From positions 1 through 63,178 of the forward strand of contig CAWVKK010000031.1 of the NCBI GenBank assembly GCA_963929865.1: a DNA stretch of 63,178 bases. Direction: 5' to 3'. Both the position numbers and the translations under genes were made by a program. Position 1 is the stretch's first letter. Every line of letters starts with the position of its first letter. Of the stretch, positions 24,761-34,622 are shown in pieces. This DNA comes from JAGZHZ01 sp963929865. Lineage in GTDB: Bacteria > Bacillota > Clostridia > Lachnospirales > Lachnospiraceae. A model generated the notes under the pieces. That model saw only the letters and a program-made list of their open reading frames with translations, had not been told where the DNA came from and searched no databases.

Positions 24761-25384
24761 ATGGCTGACGCAAGATTTTTGTCCGTGTTTGCGCCGATGG
24801 CGCTGCACTTTTTCGCCTCACAGGCTGCAGTCCTGCTGTTTGGAAGGTACTGCGGCACGGCGGAGGTGACGGCGCTGACGGCAGCGCTGCTTACGCCGGC
24901 AGCGATTTTTTTATATCGCAGAGAAATAGCGCATAACCAGGACCGGGAGAGGAGAAAAACGGGAAAGCTGGAGCTGATCGGCGCGGCGCTTTTGGGAATC
25001 GCGGCAAGTCAGATCCTGACATGGATGCTAAACGCAGGCGGCGTTGCTTCCTATTTTTCAAATGAAACGCAGCAAGAGCTTTTTCGCGGAAAACTGTCTG
25101 TACAGATTTTAGGCTCCGGCGTCTTTGTTCCGATTGCAGAGGAGCTTTTATTTCGCGGGCTAACGTATCAGAGAATCAAACGGATGGCGGGCATAAAGCC
25201 GGGAATTCTTTTCTCCTCCGCACTGTTTGCCGTCTATCACGGAAATGTAATCCAGATGCTCTATGCGTTTCCGATGGCGATTTTGCTGTGCGCCGTCTAT
25301 GAAAAATGTGACAGCATCAAAGGACCGGTCACCGTACATATGGCGGCAAATCTGACGGCAGTGATACTGAACGAAATTCGATAA
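24761..25384 (+). CDS. CPBP-family intramembrane metalloprotease
   Basis: CAAX-protease/bacteriocin-processing type membrane protease of 207 residues with several hydrophobic segments. The diagnostic motifs are PIAEELLFRGLTYQRI (EExxxR), FAVYHGN (His) and VTVHMAANL (His). The substrate is unknown. A GTG at 24755 overlaps the amidase stop; I prefer the ATG two codons later. It is followed by a modest terminator. Confidence 0.87.
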   Translation: MADARFLSVFAPMALHFFASQAAVLLFGRYCGTAEVTALTAALLTPAAIFLYRREIAHNQDRERRKTGKLELIGAALLGIAASQILTWMLNAGGVASYFSNETQQELFRGKLSVQILGSGVFVPIAEELLFRGLTYQRIKRMAGIKPGILFSSALFAVYHGNVIQMLYAFPMAILLCAVYEKCDSIKGPVTVHMAANLTAVILNEIR

Positions 25385-25413
25385 AGGGTGCGGCATGTGG
25401 CAGCGCTCTTTTT
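25383..25413 (+). terminator. Weak terminator after the CPBP gene
   Basis: AGGGTGC (25385-25391) pairs with GCGCTCT (25403-25409) with two G-T pairs, followed by TTTTT. Confidence 0.5.
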
Positions 25414-25423
25414 CTGTTTGCGG

Positions 25424-25452
25424 TTGTGATCATTGTCTCATAATGATATAAT
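25424..25452 (+). promoter_or_regulatory. Putative promoter of the murE-priA-fmt operon
   Basis: TTGTGA (25424-25429) and perfect TATAAT (25447-25452) with 17 bp between, 90 bp ahead of murE. No other clear promoter is seen before about 38 kb. Confidence 0.65.
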
Positions 25453-25541
25453 GGTTAAGACGAAAAAGAGGCAGCTATTCCTAGAAGGATGAAAAGCCAG
25501 CAAAAAATAGAATAAAAAAGAATTAAAATGGAGGAGCATCA

Positions 25542-26999
25542 ATGAGACTGACAGAATTGTTGGAAAGAGTGGAATATGAGTGCGTCAGCGGCAGTCTGGA
25601 TGTGGAGGTAAAAGATATTATCAACGATTCCAGAAAGGTCAGCGAAGGATCTTTGTTTTTCTGCATCAAAGGAGCAGTCAGCGATGGGCATCAATATGCG
25701 GCGGATGTGGTAGAAAAAGGCGCGCGTGTATTGGTCGCCGAGGATCCCGTGACAGTGCCGGAAACGGTAACGGTCATCCGTGTCAGAGACAGCCGGCTTG
25801 CCATGTCATACATTTCAGCGGCTTATTACGGGTATCCGGCTGAAAAGCTTAAGGTAATCGGGGTCACAGGGACAAAAGGAAAAACGACAACTACATATAT
25901 GATTAAATCGATCCTGGAGACAGCAGGATATAAAGTTGGTCTGATTGGAACGATTCAGACAATCATCGGAGAGGAAGTATTTCCGGCAGAAAACACAACC
26001 CCGGAATCGTGCACCGTACAGCAGTACTTCCGAAAGATGGTGGATCATGGATGTCAGATTGCCGTGATGGAGGTTTCCTCTCAGGGGCTGATGCTTCACC
26101 GGACAGCCGGGGTGATGTTCGAAATCGGCGTGTTTACAAACTTACAGCCGGATCATATCGGACCGGCGGAACATCACAGCTTTGAGGAATATATGGAATG
26201 CAAGAGTATGCTGTTTCGCCAGTGCCGTCTAGGAATCGTAAACATAGACGATCCCTATGCCGAAAACATTTTAAAAGGTCATACGTGCCGCGTGGAGACA
26301 ATCGGGTTTGACAAGAACGCCGACTTCCGGGCGGCTGACGTCAGAATGGTCAGCGGTCCGGGATACCTGGGGGTTCACTACAACGTGCAGGGAAATATGA
26401 ATTTCCCGGTTGAGGTCGATATTCCGGGAAAATTCAGCGTATATAATTCCCTGACGGCAATCGCGGTGTGCAGCCATTTCCGCGTCGCGCAGGAGGATAT
26501 CTGCATGGCGCTGAAAAAAGAAAAGGTAAAGGGAAGAATCGAGCTGATTAAGGTGTCGGACAAATTTACCGTCATGCTGGACTATGCGCACAACGCGATG
26601 AGCCTGGAGAGCCTTCTCAAAACGCTCAGAGAATACCACCCGCACCGGCTGATCTGCCTGTTCGGATGCGGCGGGAACCGCGACAAAAACCGCAGATATC
26701 AGATGGGGGAGGTATCCGGCAGACTGGCCGATCTGTCTATTATCACATCGGATAATCCAAGATTTGAAAATCCGGAGGACATTATTGAAGATATTCTGGT
26801 AGGAATCAAAAAGACAGACGGAAAATATGTAAAAATTACAGACAGAAAAGAGGCGATGGCCTGGGCAATCCATCATGGAGAACCTGGAGACATCATCGTG
26901 ATGGCGGGAAAAGGGCATGAGACTTACCAGGAGATCAAAGGCGTAAAATATCCGATGGATGAGCGGATCCTGATTCAGGAAATTATGCAGGAAGGCTAG
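25542..26999 (+). CDS. murE: UDP-MurNAc-L-Ala-D-Glu:meso-diaminopimelate ligase
   Basis: Adds the third residue of the peptidoglycan stem peptide. It is a Mur ligase of 485 residues. The ATP loop is GVTGTKGKTTTTYMI, with the ligase centre in NLQPDHIGPAEHHSFEEY. The C-terminal DNPRFENP is the meso-DAP-specifying motif, in contrast to lysine-type enzymes. TGGAGG precedes the ATG. It lies about 15 kb away from the division cluster where murE usually sits. Confidence 0.96.
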   Translation: MRLTELLERVEYECVSGSLDVEVKDIINDSRKVSEGSLFFCIKGAVSDGHQYAADVVEKGARVLVAEDPVTVPETVTVIRVRDSRLAMSYISAAYYGYPAEKLKVIGVTGTKGKTTTTYMIKSILETAGYKVGLIGTIQTIIGEEVFPAENTTPESCTVQQYFRKMVDHGCQIAVMEVSSQGLMLHRTAGVMFEIGVFTNLQPDHIGPAEHHSFEEYMECKSMLFRQCRLGIVNIDDPYAENILKGHTCRVETIGFDKNADFRAADVRMVSGPGYLGVHYNVQGNMNFPVEVDIPGKFSVYNSLTAIAVCSHFRVAQEDICMALKKEKVKGRIELIKVSDKFTVMLDYAHNAMSLESLLKTLREYHPHRLICLFGCGGNRDKNRRYQMGEVSGRLADLSIITSDNPRFENPEDIIEDILVGIKKTDGKYVKITDRKEAMAWAIHHGEPGDIIVMAGKGHETYQEIKGVKYPMDERILIQEIMQEG

Positions 27000-27011
27000 A
27001 GGAGAAGGCAG

Positions 27012-29237
27012 ATGGAACGGCAATATGCGGATATTATCGTGGATATTGCGCAGGAAAAGCTGGATCATACGTTTCAGTATAAAATTCCTTTAGAGCTGTC
27101 GCAGCAGATAAAAGAGGGCACGGCTGTGGAGATTCCGTTTGGGAAAGGAAACCGCCTGATCCGCGGATATGTGATAGCGCTGTCCGCAAAGCCAAAGCTG
27201 GATCCGGAAAAAATCAAGGAAATTCACGGCGTCCGGCAGCAGGAGGTTGCAGCGGAGGAAAAACGCATCGCACTGGCCGCATGGATGAAAGAGCAGTACG
27301 GCGGAACTATGATCCAGGCGATCAAGACGGTAATCCCGGTAAAGCAAAAGCAGCGGTCAAAGGAAAAAAAGACCGTTTTTCTGACCGTATCGAGAGAAGA
27401 GGCCGCGCACAGGCTGAAGCTTTTTCGGAGCAAGCATCAGAGTGCAAGAGCGCGGATTGTGGAAGCTTTGCTGGAGGAAGAAAAAATTCCATACGAGCTG
27501 GTTACAGGAAAACTAAATGTGACTGCCAGCGTGATCCGGGCTTTGGAGGAGCAGGGCATTTTAAAATGCGAATCGGAAACCGTATACCGCAATCCGATTT
27601 CCGTTCAGGGGAAAAAACAAGATCCGATTCGTCTCAATGAAGAACAGCAGGCGATTGTCGGGGATCTTATCTCCCACTGGCAGGAAGAGACATACCGCAC
27701 CTCTTTGATTCACGGAATTACGGGGAGCGGAAAGACAGAAATTTATATGGAGCTGATTGCGTATGCCGTAAAACAGGGAGGGCAGGCGATTGTGCTGATT
27801 CCGGAAATTGCGCTGACGTATCAGACCGTCATGCGCTTTTACCGAAGATTCGGGGATCGGATTTCCATTATGCATTCGAGACTTTCACCGGGAGAACGGT
27901 ATGACCAGTTCGAGCGCGCTAAAAACGGGGAGATCGATGTGATGATCGGTCCGAGATCCGCGCTGTTTACCCCCTTTCCCAATTTAAAAATAATCATTAT
28001 CGACGAAGAACATGAAGACACGTACCAAAGCGAGACGGTTCCGAGATACCATGCGAGGGAGGTCGCCATTGAGCGGGCCAAGATGGAAAACGCAAGGGTT
28101 GTGTTAGGCTCTGCGACCCCGTCTCTGGAGGCATATTATCGGGCGAAAAAAGGGATATATCGCCTTTATACCCTAAAGAAAAGGGCAAAAGAGAGCAGAC
28201 TGCCAAATGTCGGGATTGTAGACCTCAGAGCAGAGCTAAGAAGCGGCAACCGTTCTGTGCTGAGCGCTGCTCTGAGGGAAAAAATGGAAGAGACGCTGGA
28301 AAAAGGTCAGCAGATCATGCTGTTTTTAAACAGAAGAGGCTATGCCGGATTTTTATCGTGCCGCTCATGCGGGTCCGTCATCAAATGTCCGCACTGCGAC
28401 GTATCCCTAGCGCTCCACAATAACGGAAAGCTGATCTGCCATTACTGCGGATATGAACAAAAGCAGCCCCAAAAATGTCCGGAGTGCGGCTCGCCTTTTC
28501 TGTCGAGCTTTCGCGCGGGGACACAGCAGATCGAGGAGATTGTACAGAGAGAATTTCCAAAGGCAAAGATTTTGCGGATGGATCTTGACACGACGAAAGA
28601 AAAAGACGGACATGCCAAGATCTTATCGGCATTTTCCGGACACGAGGCGGATATTTTGATTGGAACGCAGATGATTGTAAAAGGCCATGATTTCCCGGAC
28701 GTTACGCTTGTAGGCGTCCTTGCGGCAGATCTTTCCCTTCATGCGGGCACTTACCGCGCGGCAGAAAAGACGTTTCAGCTTCTGACGCAGGCGGCGGGCA
28801 GAGCGGGGCGCAGAGAGACGCCGGGAGAAGTGGTGATCCAGACATATCAGCCGGACCATTACAGTATTGTCAGCGCAGCGCGCCAGGATTATGAAAGCTT
28901 TTACGAGCAGGAGATCTTATACCGGATGCTTGCGGGATATCCTCCGGTTTCCCACTTGATGGGCATTCACGCTTCATGCAGAGATAAGGACCGCCTGGAA
29001 ATGGGCATGGCGTATCTGAAAAAATATGCAGAACACATTATTCCCAAAAAAGCGGCAGTTGCAGTCATCGGTCCTGCAGACGAGCAGATTGCGAAAATCA
29101 GCGATACTTACCGGAAGGCGATGTACGTAAAGTATCCGGATCAGCAGATGCTGCTGAGAATAAAGGAAAGAATGGAGCAGTATATGGAAGCGAACGAGGG
29201 ATACCGCACAATTTTAATCCAGTTTGATATGAATTAG
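27012..29237 (+). CDS. priA: Primosomal replication restart helicase PriA
   Basis: 3'-5' helicase that reloads the replisome at stalled forks. It is 741 residues: an N-terminal DNA 3'-end-binding domain, Walker A GITGSGKTEIYM, DEEH box IIDEEHEDTYQ, a paired zinc region CRSCGSVIKCPHC and CHYCGYEQKQPQKCPECG, and helicase motif VI QAAGRAGRRETPGEV. It starts 12 bp after murE with GAGGAGAAGG. The priA-def-fmt order is widely conserved in Firmicutes. Confidence 0.97.
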   Translation: MERQYADIIVDIAQEKLDHTFQYKIPLELSQQIKEGTAVEIPFGKGNRLIRGYVIALSAKPKLDPEKIKEIHGVRQQEVAAEEKRIALAAWMKEQYGGTMIQAIKTVIPVKQKQRSKEKKTVFLTVSREEAAHRLKLFRSKHQSARARIVEALLEEEKIPYELVTGKLNVTASVIRALEEQGILKCESETVYRNPISVQGKKQDPIRLNEEQQAIVGDLISHWQEETYRTSLIHGITGSGKTEIYMELIAYAVKQGGQAIVLIPEIALTYQTVMRFYRRFGDRISIMHSRLSPGERYDQFERAKNGEIDVMIGPRSALFTPFPNLKIIIIDEEHEDTYQSETVPRYHAREVAIERAKMENARVVLGSATPSLEAYYRAKKGIYRLYTLKKRAKESRLPNVGIVDLRAELRSGNRSVLSAALREKMEETLEKGQQIMLFLNRRGYAGFLSCRSCGSVIKCPHCDVSLALHNNGKLICHYCGYEQKQPQKCPECGSPFLSSFRAGTQQIEEIVQREFPKAKILRMDLDTTKEKDGHAKILSAFSGHEADILIGTQMIVKGHDFPDVTLVGVLAADLSLHAGTYRAAEKTFQLLTQAAGRAGRRETPGEVVIQTYQPDHYSIVSAARQDYESFYEQEILYRMLAGYPPVSHLMGIHASCRDKDRLEMGMAYLKKYAEHIIPKKAAVAVIGPADEQIAKISDTYRKAMYVKYPDQQMLLRIKERMEQYMEANEGYRTILIQFDMN

Positions 29238-29287
29238 CCAACGCGGCAAAAAAGCCATAAAAATCAGATGAAATGGAGGAAGAAAAA

Positions 29288-29764
29288 ATGGCGATCAGAA
29301 CGATCAGAACAATGGGTGATGAAATATTGGAGAAAACTTGCAGGAAAGTAGAGACGATGACAGAGAGGACGAAAGATCTGATTCACGATATGTTTGACAC
29401 GATGTATGAGGCAGGCGGAGTCGGGCTTGCCGCCCCGCAGGTAGGAATTTTAAAGCGGATCGTTGTGATTGACACGGACGGAACGCCTTATGTGCTGATT
29501 AACCCTGAGATCCTTGAGACGTCGGGGACGCAGACCGGACAGGAGGGCTGTCTGAGCCTTCCAGGGAAATATGGGATTGTGACGAGACCCAATTACGTAA
29601 AGGTAAGAGCGTACGATGAAAATATGAACCTGTACGAGCTGGAGGGAAGAGAGCTGCTCGCCAGAGCGATCTGCCACGAGTGCGAACATCTGGACGGAAT
29701 TTTGTACGTGGAACACGTTGAAGGGGAACTGATGGACGTGGAACTGGAAACGGAAGAGGAATGA
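29288..29764 (+). CDS. def: Peptide deformylase
   Basis: Removes the formyl group from nascent proteins. At 158 residues it has all three motifs: GVGLAAPQVG, EGCLSLPG and HECEHLDG (the Cys and two His metal ligands plus the catalytic Glu). AATGGAGGAAG precedes the ATG at 29288; an earlier in-frame start at 29273 has no such site. It is paired with fmt, which adds the formyl group it removes. Confidence 0.96.
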   Translation: MAIRTIRTMGDEILEKTCRKVETMTERTKDLIHDMFDTMYEAGGVGLAAPQVGILKRIVVIDTDGTPYVLINPEILETSGTQTGQEGCLSLPGKYGIVTRPNYVKVRAYDENMNLYELEGRELLARAICHECEHLDGILYVEHVEGELMDVELETEEE

Positions 29765-29772
29765 GGTGAGAT

Positions 29773-30711
29773 ATGAGAGTTGTATTTATGGGAACGCCGG
29801 ACTTTGCCGTGGAGACGCTGGAAGCGCTGATCCGCTCTGAACATCAGATTGAAGCGGTCGTAACCCAGCCGGATAAACCAAAGGGACGGGGAAAGGCGGT
29901 GCAGTTTCCGCCGGTCAAAGAAGTTGCGCTCAGGGAAGGGCTGACGATCTATCAGCCGAGAAAAGTGCGGGATCCGGAATTTATCAAAATTTTAAAAGAA
30001 AAGAACCCGGATGTGATTGTTGTCGTTGCATTTGGGCAGATTATACCACAGGAGATCATTGATCTGCCGAGATACGGATGCATTAACGTCCACGGCTCGC
30101 TGCTTCCAAAATACAGGGGAGCCGCGCCGATCCAATGGGCGGTCATCGACGGGGAGAAAGAGTCCGGCGTGACCACCATGCAGATGGACGCAGGTCTGGA
30201 TACAGGAGACATGCTGCTAAAGACGGTCGTTCCGCTGGAGGAAAAAGAGACAGGAGGCAGTCTGTTTCAAAAACTCAGCAAGGCGGGAGCCGAACTCCTG
30301 CTTAGGACACTTAAAGGTCTGGAGGAAAACAGCCTGACTCCGGAAAAGCAAGGTGAGAGCACGACGCCGTATGCGAAAATGCTGACAAAGGAAATGGGAA
30401 GGATTGACTGGAGACAAGACGCCAGCGTGATAGAAAGACTGATCCGGGGACTGAACCCGTGGCCAAGCGCTTACACGTATCTGGACGGAAAGACGCTGAA
30501 AATCTGGCAGGCCGCCGCAGAGGAGGGGGATACAGAAGAACAGCCGGGAATCGTAACAGAAGTAAACAAAAAGGAATTAAAAGTTCAGACCGGAAAAGGA
30601 ATCCTTTCCCTTAAAGAAGTGCAGCTGGAAGGAAAAAAACGGATGGAGACAGACGCTTTCCTGAGAGGAAACGCAGTGGAGAGAGGAACGGTTTTAGGTC
30701 TGACGAAGTAG
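29773..30711 (+). CDS. fmt: Methionyl-tRNA formyltransferase
   Basis: Formylates initiator Met-tRNA using 10-formyl-tetrahydrofolate. In its 312 residues the Rossmann start is VVFMGTPDFAVETLEAL, the catalytic region is INVHGSLLPKYRGAAPIQWA with VTTMQMDAGLDTGDML, and a C-terminal OB-like tRNA-binding domain begins near residue 205. It starts 8 bp after def. Confidence 0.97.
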   Translation: MRVVFMGTPDFAVETLEALIRSEHQIEAVVTQPDKPKGRGKAVQFPPVKEVALREGLTIYQPRKVRDPEFIKILKEKNPDVIVVVAFGQIIPQEIIDLPRYGCINVHGSLLPKYRGAAPIQWAVIDGEKESGVTTMQMDAGLDTGDMLLKTVVPLEEKETGGSLFQKLSKAGAELLLRTLKGLEENSLTPEKQGESTTPYAKMLTKEMGRIDWRQDASVIERLIRGLNPWPSAYTYLDGKTLKIWQAAAEEGDTEEQPGIVTEVNKKELKVQTGKGILSLKEVQLEGKKRMETDAFLRGNAVERGTVLGLTK

Positions 30712-30727
30712 AAAGGAAGGAATCTCT

Positions 30728-31453
30728 ATGACACAGATGCTGGGAAGCTTTGGATATTATCCAATGCGGTACTATTTTGATCCTACGCTGATTTTTGCCG
30801 TTTTAGGACTGATCTTGTCCCTGGCTGCTTCGGCAGGCGTGCGCTCTACGTTTGCAAAATATTCCCGCGTCCGCAGTGCGTGCGGGCTGACGGGCGCGCA
30901 GGCGGCAGAGAGGATCTTGCATCAGTCTGGAATCTATGACGTGAGAATCGAACATATCAGAGGAAATCTCAACGACCATTACGATCCGCGCAGCAAGGTC
31001 CTAAGACTGTCGGACAGCACATTTTTTTCGGATTCCGTAGCCGCCGTGGGCGTCGCAGCGCACGAGTGCGGTCATGCAGTGCAGCATCAGACTCAGTATG
31101 GACCGCTTGTCCTGCGCAGCACGCTGGTTCCCGCAGCCAACATCGGATCCACGCTCGCCTGGCCTATTTTCCTGCTTGGACTGATTTTTTCAATGCAGCC
31201 GCTTTTGACGGCGGGCATTTTGCTGTTCGGACTTGCCGTGCTGTTCCAGCTTGTGACGCTGCCGGTGGAGATGAACGCGTCCTCGAGGGCAGTCAAAATT
31301 TTGCGCAGTACAGGAATCATGAGAGATACGGAAGTAGACGGTGTAAAAAAAGTGTTAAAGGCAGCGGCCATGACATATGTGGCGAGCCTGGCGGCGTCTG
31401 TGCTGCAGCTGATCCGTCTGCTTCTGCTCGCAGGAGGAAGAAACCGTGATTAA
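30728..31453 (+). CDS. YugP-type membrane zinc metallopeptidase
   Basis: A membrane protein of 241 residues in the YugP family. The zinc site is AAHECGHAVQH (HExxH), flanked by hydrophobic segments near residues 14-35, 130-175 and at the C-terminus. The NDHYDPRSKVLRLS segment is typical. The substrate is unknown; conserved linkage to fmt and rsmB is common in Clostridia. Its end overlaps rsmB by 8 bp. AAAGGAAGGAAT precedes the ATG. Confidence 0.88.
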   Translation: MTQMLGSFGYYPMRYYFDPTLIFAVLGLILSLAASAGVRSTFAKYSRVRSACGLTGAQAAERILHQSGIYDVRIEHIRGNLNDHYDPRSKVLRLSDSTFFSDSVAAVGVAAHECGHAVQHQTQYGPLVLRSTLVPAANIGSTLAWPIFLLGLIFSMQPLLTAGILLFGLAVLFQLVTLPVEMNASSRAVKILRSTGIMRDTEVDGVKKVLKAAAMTYVASLAASVLQLIRLLLLAGGRNRD

Positions 31454-32801
31454 GACGATTAATATCAGAGAAATTATTCTGGAAATTCTGATGGAGATTA
31501 CAGAGGAAGAGGAGTACAGCCACATTGTGATACGCAGTGTGCTGGAAAAATACCAGTTTTTAGAAAAAAGAGACCGGGCCTTTATCTCAAGGGTATGTGC
31601 CGGCACGGTTGAAAATATGATTTTGCTCGACTATATTATCGAGCAGTTTTCAAAAGTAAAAGTGGAGAATATGAAGCCGATCATCCGGAATCTTCTGCGC
31701 ATGTCGGTCTATCAGCTGCGCTTTATGGACACGATACCGGATTCGGCAGTCTGCAATGAGGCGGTAAAAATTGCCCAGAAGAGAGGTTTTTACAATCTGA
31801 AAGGATTTGTAAACGGCGTACTGCGGAACATCGCAAGAGGCATGGAAACGATTGCGTACCCATCGCCTCAGAGAGACCCGAACTTATATCTTTCCGTCAC
31901 GTACTCGATGCCGGAATGGATCATCACAAAGTGGACGGCTCAGTTTGGATTTGAGACAGTGGAAAAAATCTGCCAAAGCTTTCAGAAAGAACGCATGACA
32001 TCGATCCGGTGCAACCTGGATAAGGCGTCGAAAGAAGAGGTGATCAGCAGCTTAAAGGAACAGGGCATTGCCGTAAAAGAAAGTCCGTACCTGAACTATG
32101 CCCTGGAGATTGGAAATTATAACTATATGAAAGCGATTGACGCGTTTAAAAAAGGATATTTTCAGGTTCAGGACGTCAGCTCTATGCTGGTGGCGGAGGT
32201 GGCAGCCCCTAAATGGGGAGACTACTGCATCGACGTGTGCGCGGCTCCGGGCGGCAAAAGCCTGCATCTGGCCGATAAGCTGTGCGGAAGCGGATTTGTA
32301 GAGGCAAGAGACGTGACAGAGAGCAAGGTCAGACTGATGGAAGAAAACATTGACAGGATCGATGTCATTAACATGAAAGCAGCCGTGGCCGACGCGACCG
32401 TATTTGATCCGGAATCGGAGGAGAAAGCTGACATTGTGCTTGCCGACGTTCCGTGCTCCGGGCTCGGCGTGATCGGGAAAAAACCGGATATCAAATATAA
32501 GATGACGCCGGTCAAGCAAAGAGAGCTGGTAAAGCTTCAGCGAAAAATTTTAGATACGGTATACCGCTACGTGAAGGTGGGAGGAACCTTAATCTACAGC
32601 ACCTGCACGATCGGCGCTGATGAAAATCAGTTTAACGTCAAATGGTTTTTGGATCATTATCCGTTCAAGCTTGAGAGCATTGATCCGTATCTGTGCGAGG
32701 AACTGAGAGGAAAGACGACAAAGGCAGGATATCTGCAGCTGCTCCCGGGCATTCACCAGTGCGATGGATTTTTCCTGGCAAAATTTAAACGGATTCAATA
32801 A
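31446..32801 (+). CDS. rsmB: 16S rRNA (cytosine-C5)-methyltransferase RsmB
   Basis: Makes m5C967 (E. coli numbering) in 16S rRNA. Of its 451 residues the first 140 form a NusB-like RNA-binding domain, followed by the Rossmann methyltransferase. The SAM motif is DVCAAPGGKSLHLA, motif IV is ADVPCSGLGVIGKKPDI and the catalytic cysteine is in IYSTCTI. The start is GTG, overlapping the yugP-like stop, with AGGAGGAAG upstream. Confidence 0.95.
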   Translation: MIKTINIREIILEILMEITEEEEYSHIVIRSVLEKYQFLEKRDRAFISRVCAGTVENMILLDYIIEQFSKVKVENMKPIIRNLLRMSVYQLRFMDTIPDSAVCNEAVKIAQKRGFYNLKGFVNGVLRNIARGMETIAYPSPQRDPNLYLSVTYSMPEWIITKWTAQFGFETVEKICQSFQKERMTSIRCNLDKASKEEVISSLKEQGIAVKESPYLNYALEIGNYNYMKAIDAFKKGYFQVQDVSSMLVAEVAAPKWGDYCIDVCAAPGGKSLHLADKLCGSGFVEARDVTESKVRLMEENIDRIDVINMKAAVADATVFDPESEEKADIVLADVPCSGLGVIGKKPDIKYKMTPVKQRELVKLQRKILDTVYRYVKVGGTLIYSTCTIGADENQFNVKWFLDHYPFKLESIDPYLCEELRGKTTKAGYLQLLPGIHQCDGFFLAKFKRIQ

Positions 32802-32826
32802 AAAGGAGAGAAAAAAGGAGAAAAAG

Positions 32827-33879
32827 ATGGGGAAAAAAGATCTCAAATCCATGAGATATGAGGAAGTACTGGAAGAGATGAGAGAGATCGGCGAGAAACC
32901 GTTCCGGGGAAAACAGATCTATGAATGGCTCCATGAAAAACTTGCGGTGAGCTTTGAAGAAATGTCAAATCTGTCCAGAAATCTCAAGGAAAAATTGGAG
33001 AATCTCTACCAGTGCGAGACGCTGACGCCGGTAAAGGTTCTGACGTCCCAGACAGACGGAACACAGAAATATTTATTTCAGCTTGCGGACGGCAATGTGA
33101 TCGAAAGCGTGCTGATGCACTACAGGCATGGAAACTCCGTGTGCATTTCCTCGCAGGTCGGATGCAGAATGGGATGCCGCTTCTGCGCCTCCACACTTGG
33201 AGGTCTGACGAGAAATCTGGAGGCGTCCGAGATGCTCGACCAGATCTATCAGATTCAGAGGATGACAGGAGAGAGAGTCTCCCATGTCGTAGTGATGGGA
33301 ACGGGAGAGCCGCTGGACAATTATGACAGTCTTGTCCGCTTTCTCCATATGCTGACCGATGAGCACGGATTACATATCAGCCAGAGAAACGTCACGGTTT
33401 CTACATGCGGGATTGTGCCAAGAATGTATCAGCTTGCCCAGGAAAATTTTCAGATTACGCTGGCCTTGTCGCTGCACGGATCGAATCAGCAAAAGAGGGA
33501 AGCGCTGATGCCGATCGCGAAAAAATATGGTCTGGAGGAAGTGATCGGAGCGTGCAGAAATTATTTCGAAAAAACGGGCCGCAGAATCACATTTGAGTAC
33601 AGCCTGGTAGGAGGCGTCAACGACACGGAGGAGGACGCGCAGGAGCTGTGCGCCCTGGTGAAGGGGCTGAACTGCCATATCAATCTGATACCGGTGAACC
33701 CGATTAAAGAGCGCAGTTTCCGGCAGTCGCAGAAAAAAGTTATTTTAAATTTTAAAAATAAACTTGAAAATTGCGGAATAAATGTTACTATTAGAAGAGA
33801 AATGGGCAGAGATATAGGCGGCGCCTGCGGGCAATTGAGAAAAAGCTATATGGATCGAGCAGAAGGAGAGGAAGCGTAG
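32827..33879 (+). CDS. rlmN: Dual-specificity RNA (adenine-C2)-methyltransferase RlmN
   Basis: Radical SAM enzyme that methylates C2 of A2503 in 23S rRNA and A37 of some tRNAs. It is 350 residues from the ATG at 32827 (GGAGAAAAAG ahead). The CxxxCxxC cluster site is GCRMGCRFCAST, GTGEPLDNYD follows, and a C-terminal Cys is in GGACGQL. The longer frame to 32764 overlaps rsmB and is unlikely. The stop overlaps the GTG of the next gene. Confidence 0.96.
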   Translation: MGKKDLKSMRYEEVLEEMREIGEKPFRGKQIYEWLHEKLAVSFEEMSNLSRNLKEKLENLYQCETLTPVKVLTSQTDGTQKYLFQLADGNVIESVLMHYRHGNSVCISSQVGCRMGCRFCASTLGGLTRNLEASEMLDQIYQIQRMTGERVSHVVVMGTGEPLDNYDSLVRFLHMLTDEHGLHISQRNVTVSTCGIVPRMYQLAQENFQITLALSLHGSNQQKREALMPIAKKYGLEEVIGACRNYFEKTGRRITFEYSLVGGVNDTEEDAQELCALVKGLNCHINLIPVNPIKERSFRQSQKKVILNFKNKLENCGINVTIRREMGRDIGGACGQLRKSYMDRAEGEEA

Positions 33880-34622
33880 TGAAATCATACTGCATTACGG
33901 ACGTGGGGCAGAAAAGAGCGACAAATCAGGATTTTGTCTTTCGTTCTGACGAGGCTGTGGGAAATCTCCCGAATCTTTTTGTCGTGGCAGACGGAATGGG
34001 AGGACATAAAGCTGGAGATTATGCGTCACATTATACGGTAGAGACGCTGATCGGCACCATTGCGGAAGACAAAGAAAAAAATCCAATTAAAATTATAAGA
34101 AAAGCCATTGAAAAAGCGAATAAAAAAGTATTGGAAAAGTCCTTATCTGATGAAGGATTGGCGGGAATGGGAACGACGGTTGTAGTTGCTACGGTGATCG
34201 GCCATTATCTTTATGTGGCGAATGTAGGTGACAGCCGCCTTTATTTAATTACAGACAAAATCACACAGGTCACAAAAGACCATTCTCTGGTGGAGGAGAT
34301 GGTCCGTATAGGGGAAATTAACAGGGAACAGGCGCGGAACCACCCTGATAAAAATATTATTACCCGTGCCGTCGGCATAGGAAAAGAGGTCAAGATCGAC
34401 TTCTTCGACATGCGCCTTGAAAAAGGAGACCTTATTTTGATGTGCTCCGACGGGCTGTCAAACATGTTGGAAGACGACGAAATCGAGAAAATCATAAAAA
34501 AAGGCGGAGATCTTTCTGAGATTGCCGGCGAGCTGGTGCGCAGGGCAAATCAGAACGGAGGGAAGGACAACATCGCTGTCGTGTTGATTGAACCGCTGAC
34601 AGATGAGGTGGAAGAATGTTAA
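33879..34622 (+). CDS. stp: PP2C-family Ser/Thr protein phosphatase
   Basis: Reverses the phosphorylation made by the PASTA kinase encoded next door. It is 247 residues with the metal-binding motifs VADGMGGHKAGDYAS, VGDSRLYLI, MCSDGLSNML and GGKDNIAVVL. The start is GTG within the rlmN stop. The end overlaps the kinase gene by 7 bp, so phosphatase and kinase are translationally coupled, as in most Firmicutes (prpC-prkC). Confidence 0.96.
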   Translation: MKSYCITDVGQKRATNQDFVFRSDEAVGNLPNLFVVADGMGGHKAGDYASHYTVETLIGTIAEDKEKNPIKIIRKAIEKANKKVLEKSLSDEGLAGMGTTVVVATVIGHYLYVANVGDSRLYLITDKITQVTKDHSLVEEMVRIGEINREQARNHPDKNIITRAVGIGKEVKIDFFDMRLEKGDLILMCSDGLSNMLEDDEIEKIIKKGGDLSEIAGELVRRANQNGGKDNIAVVLIEPLTDEVEEC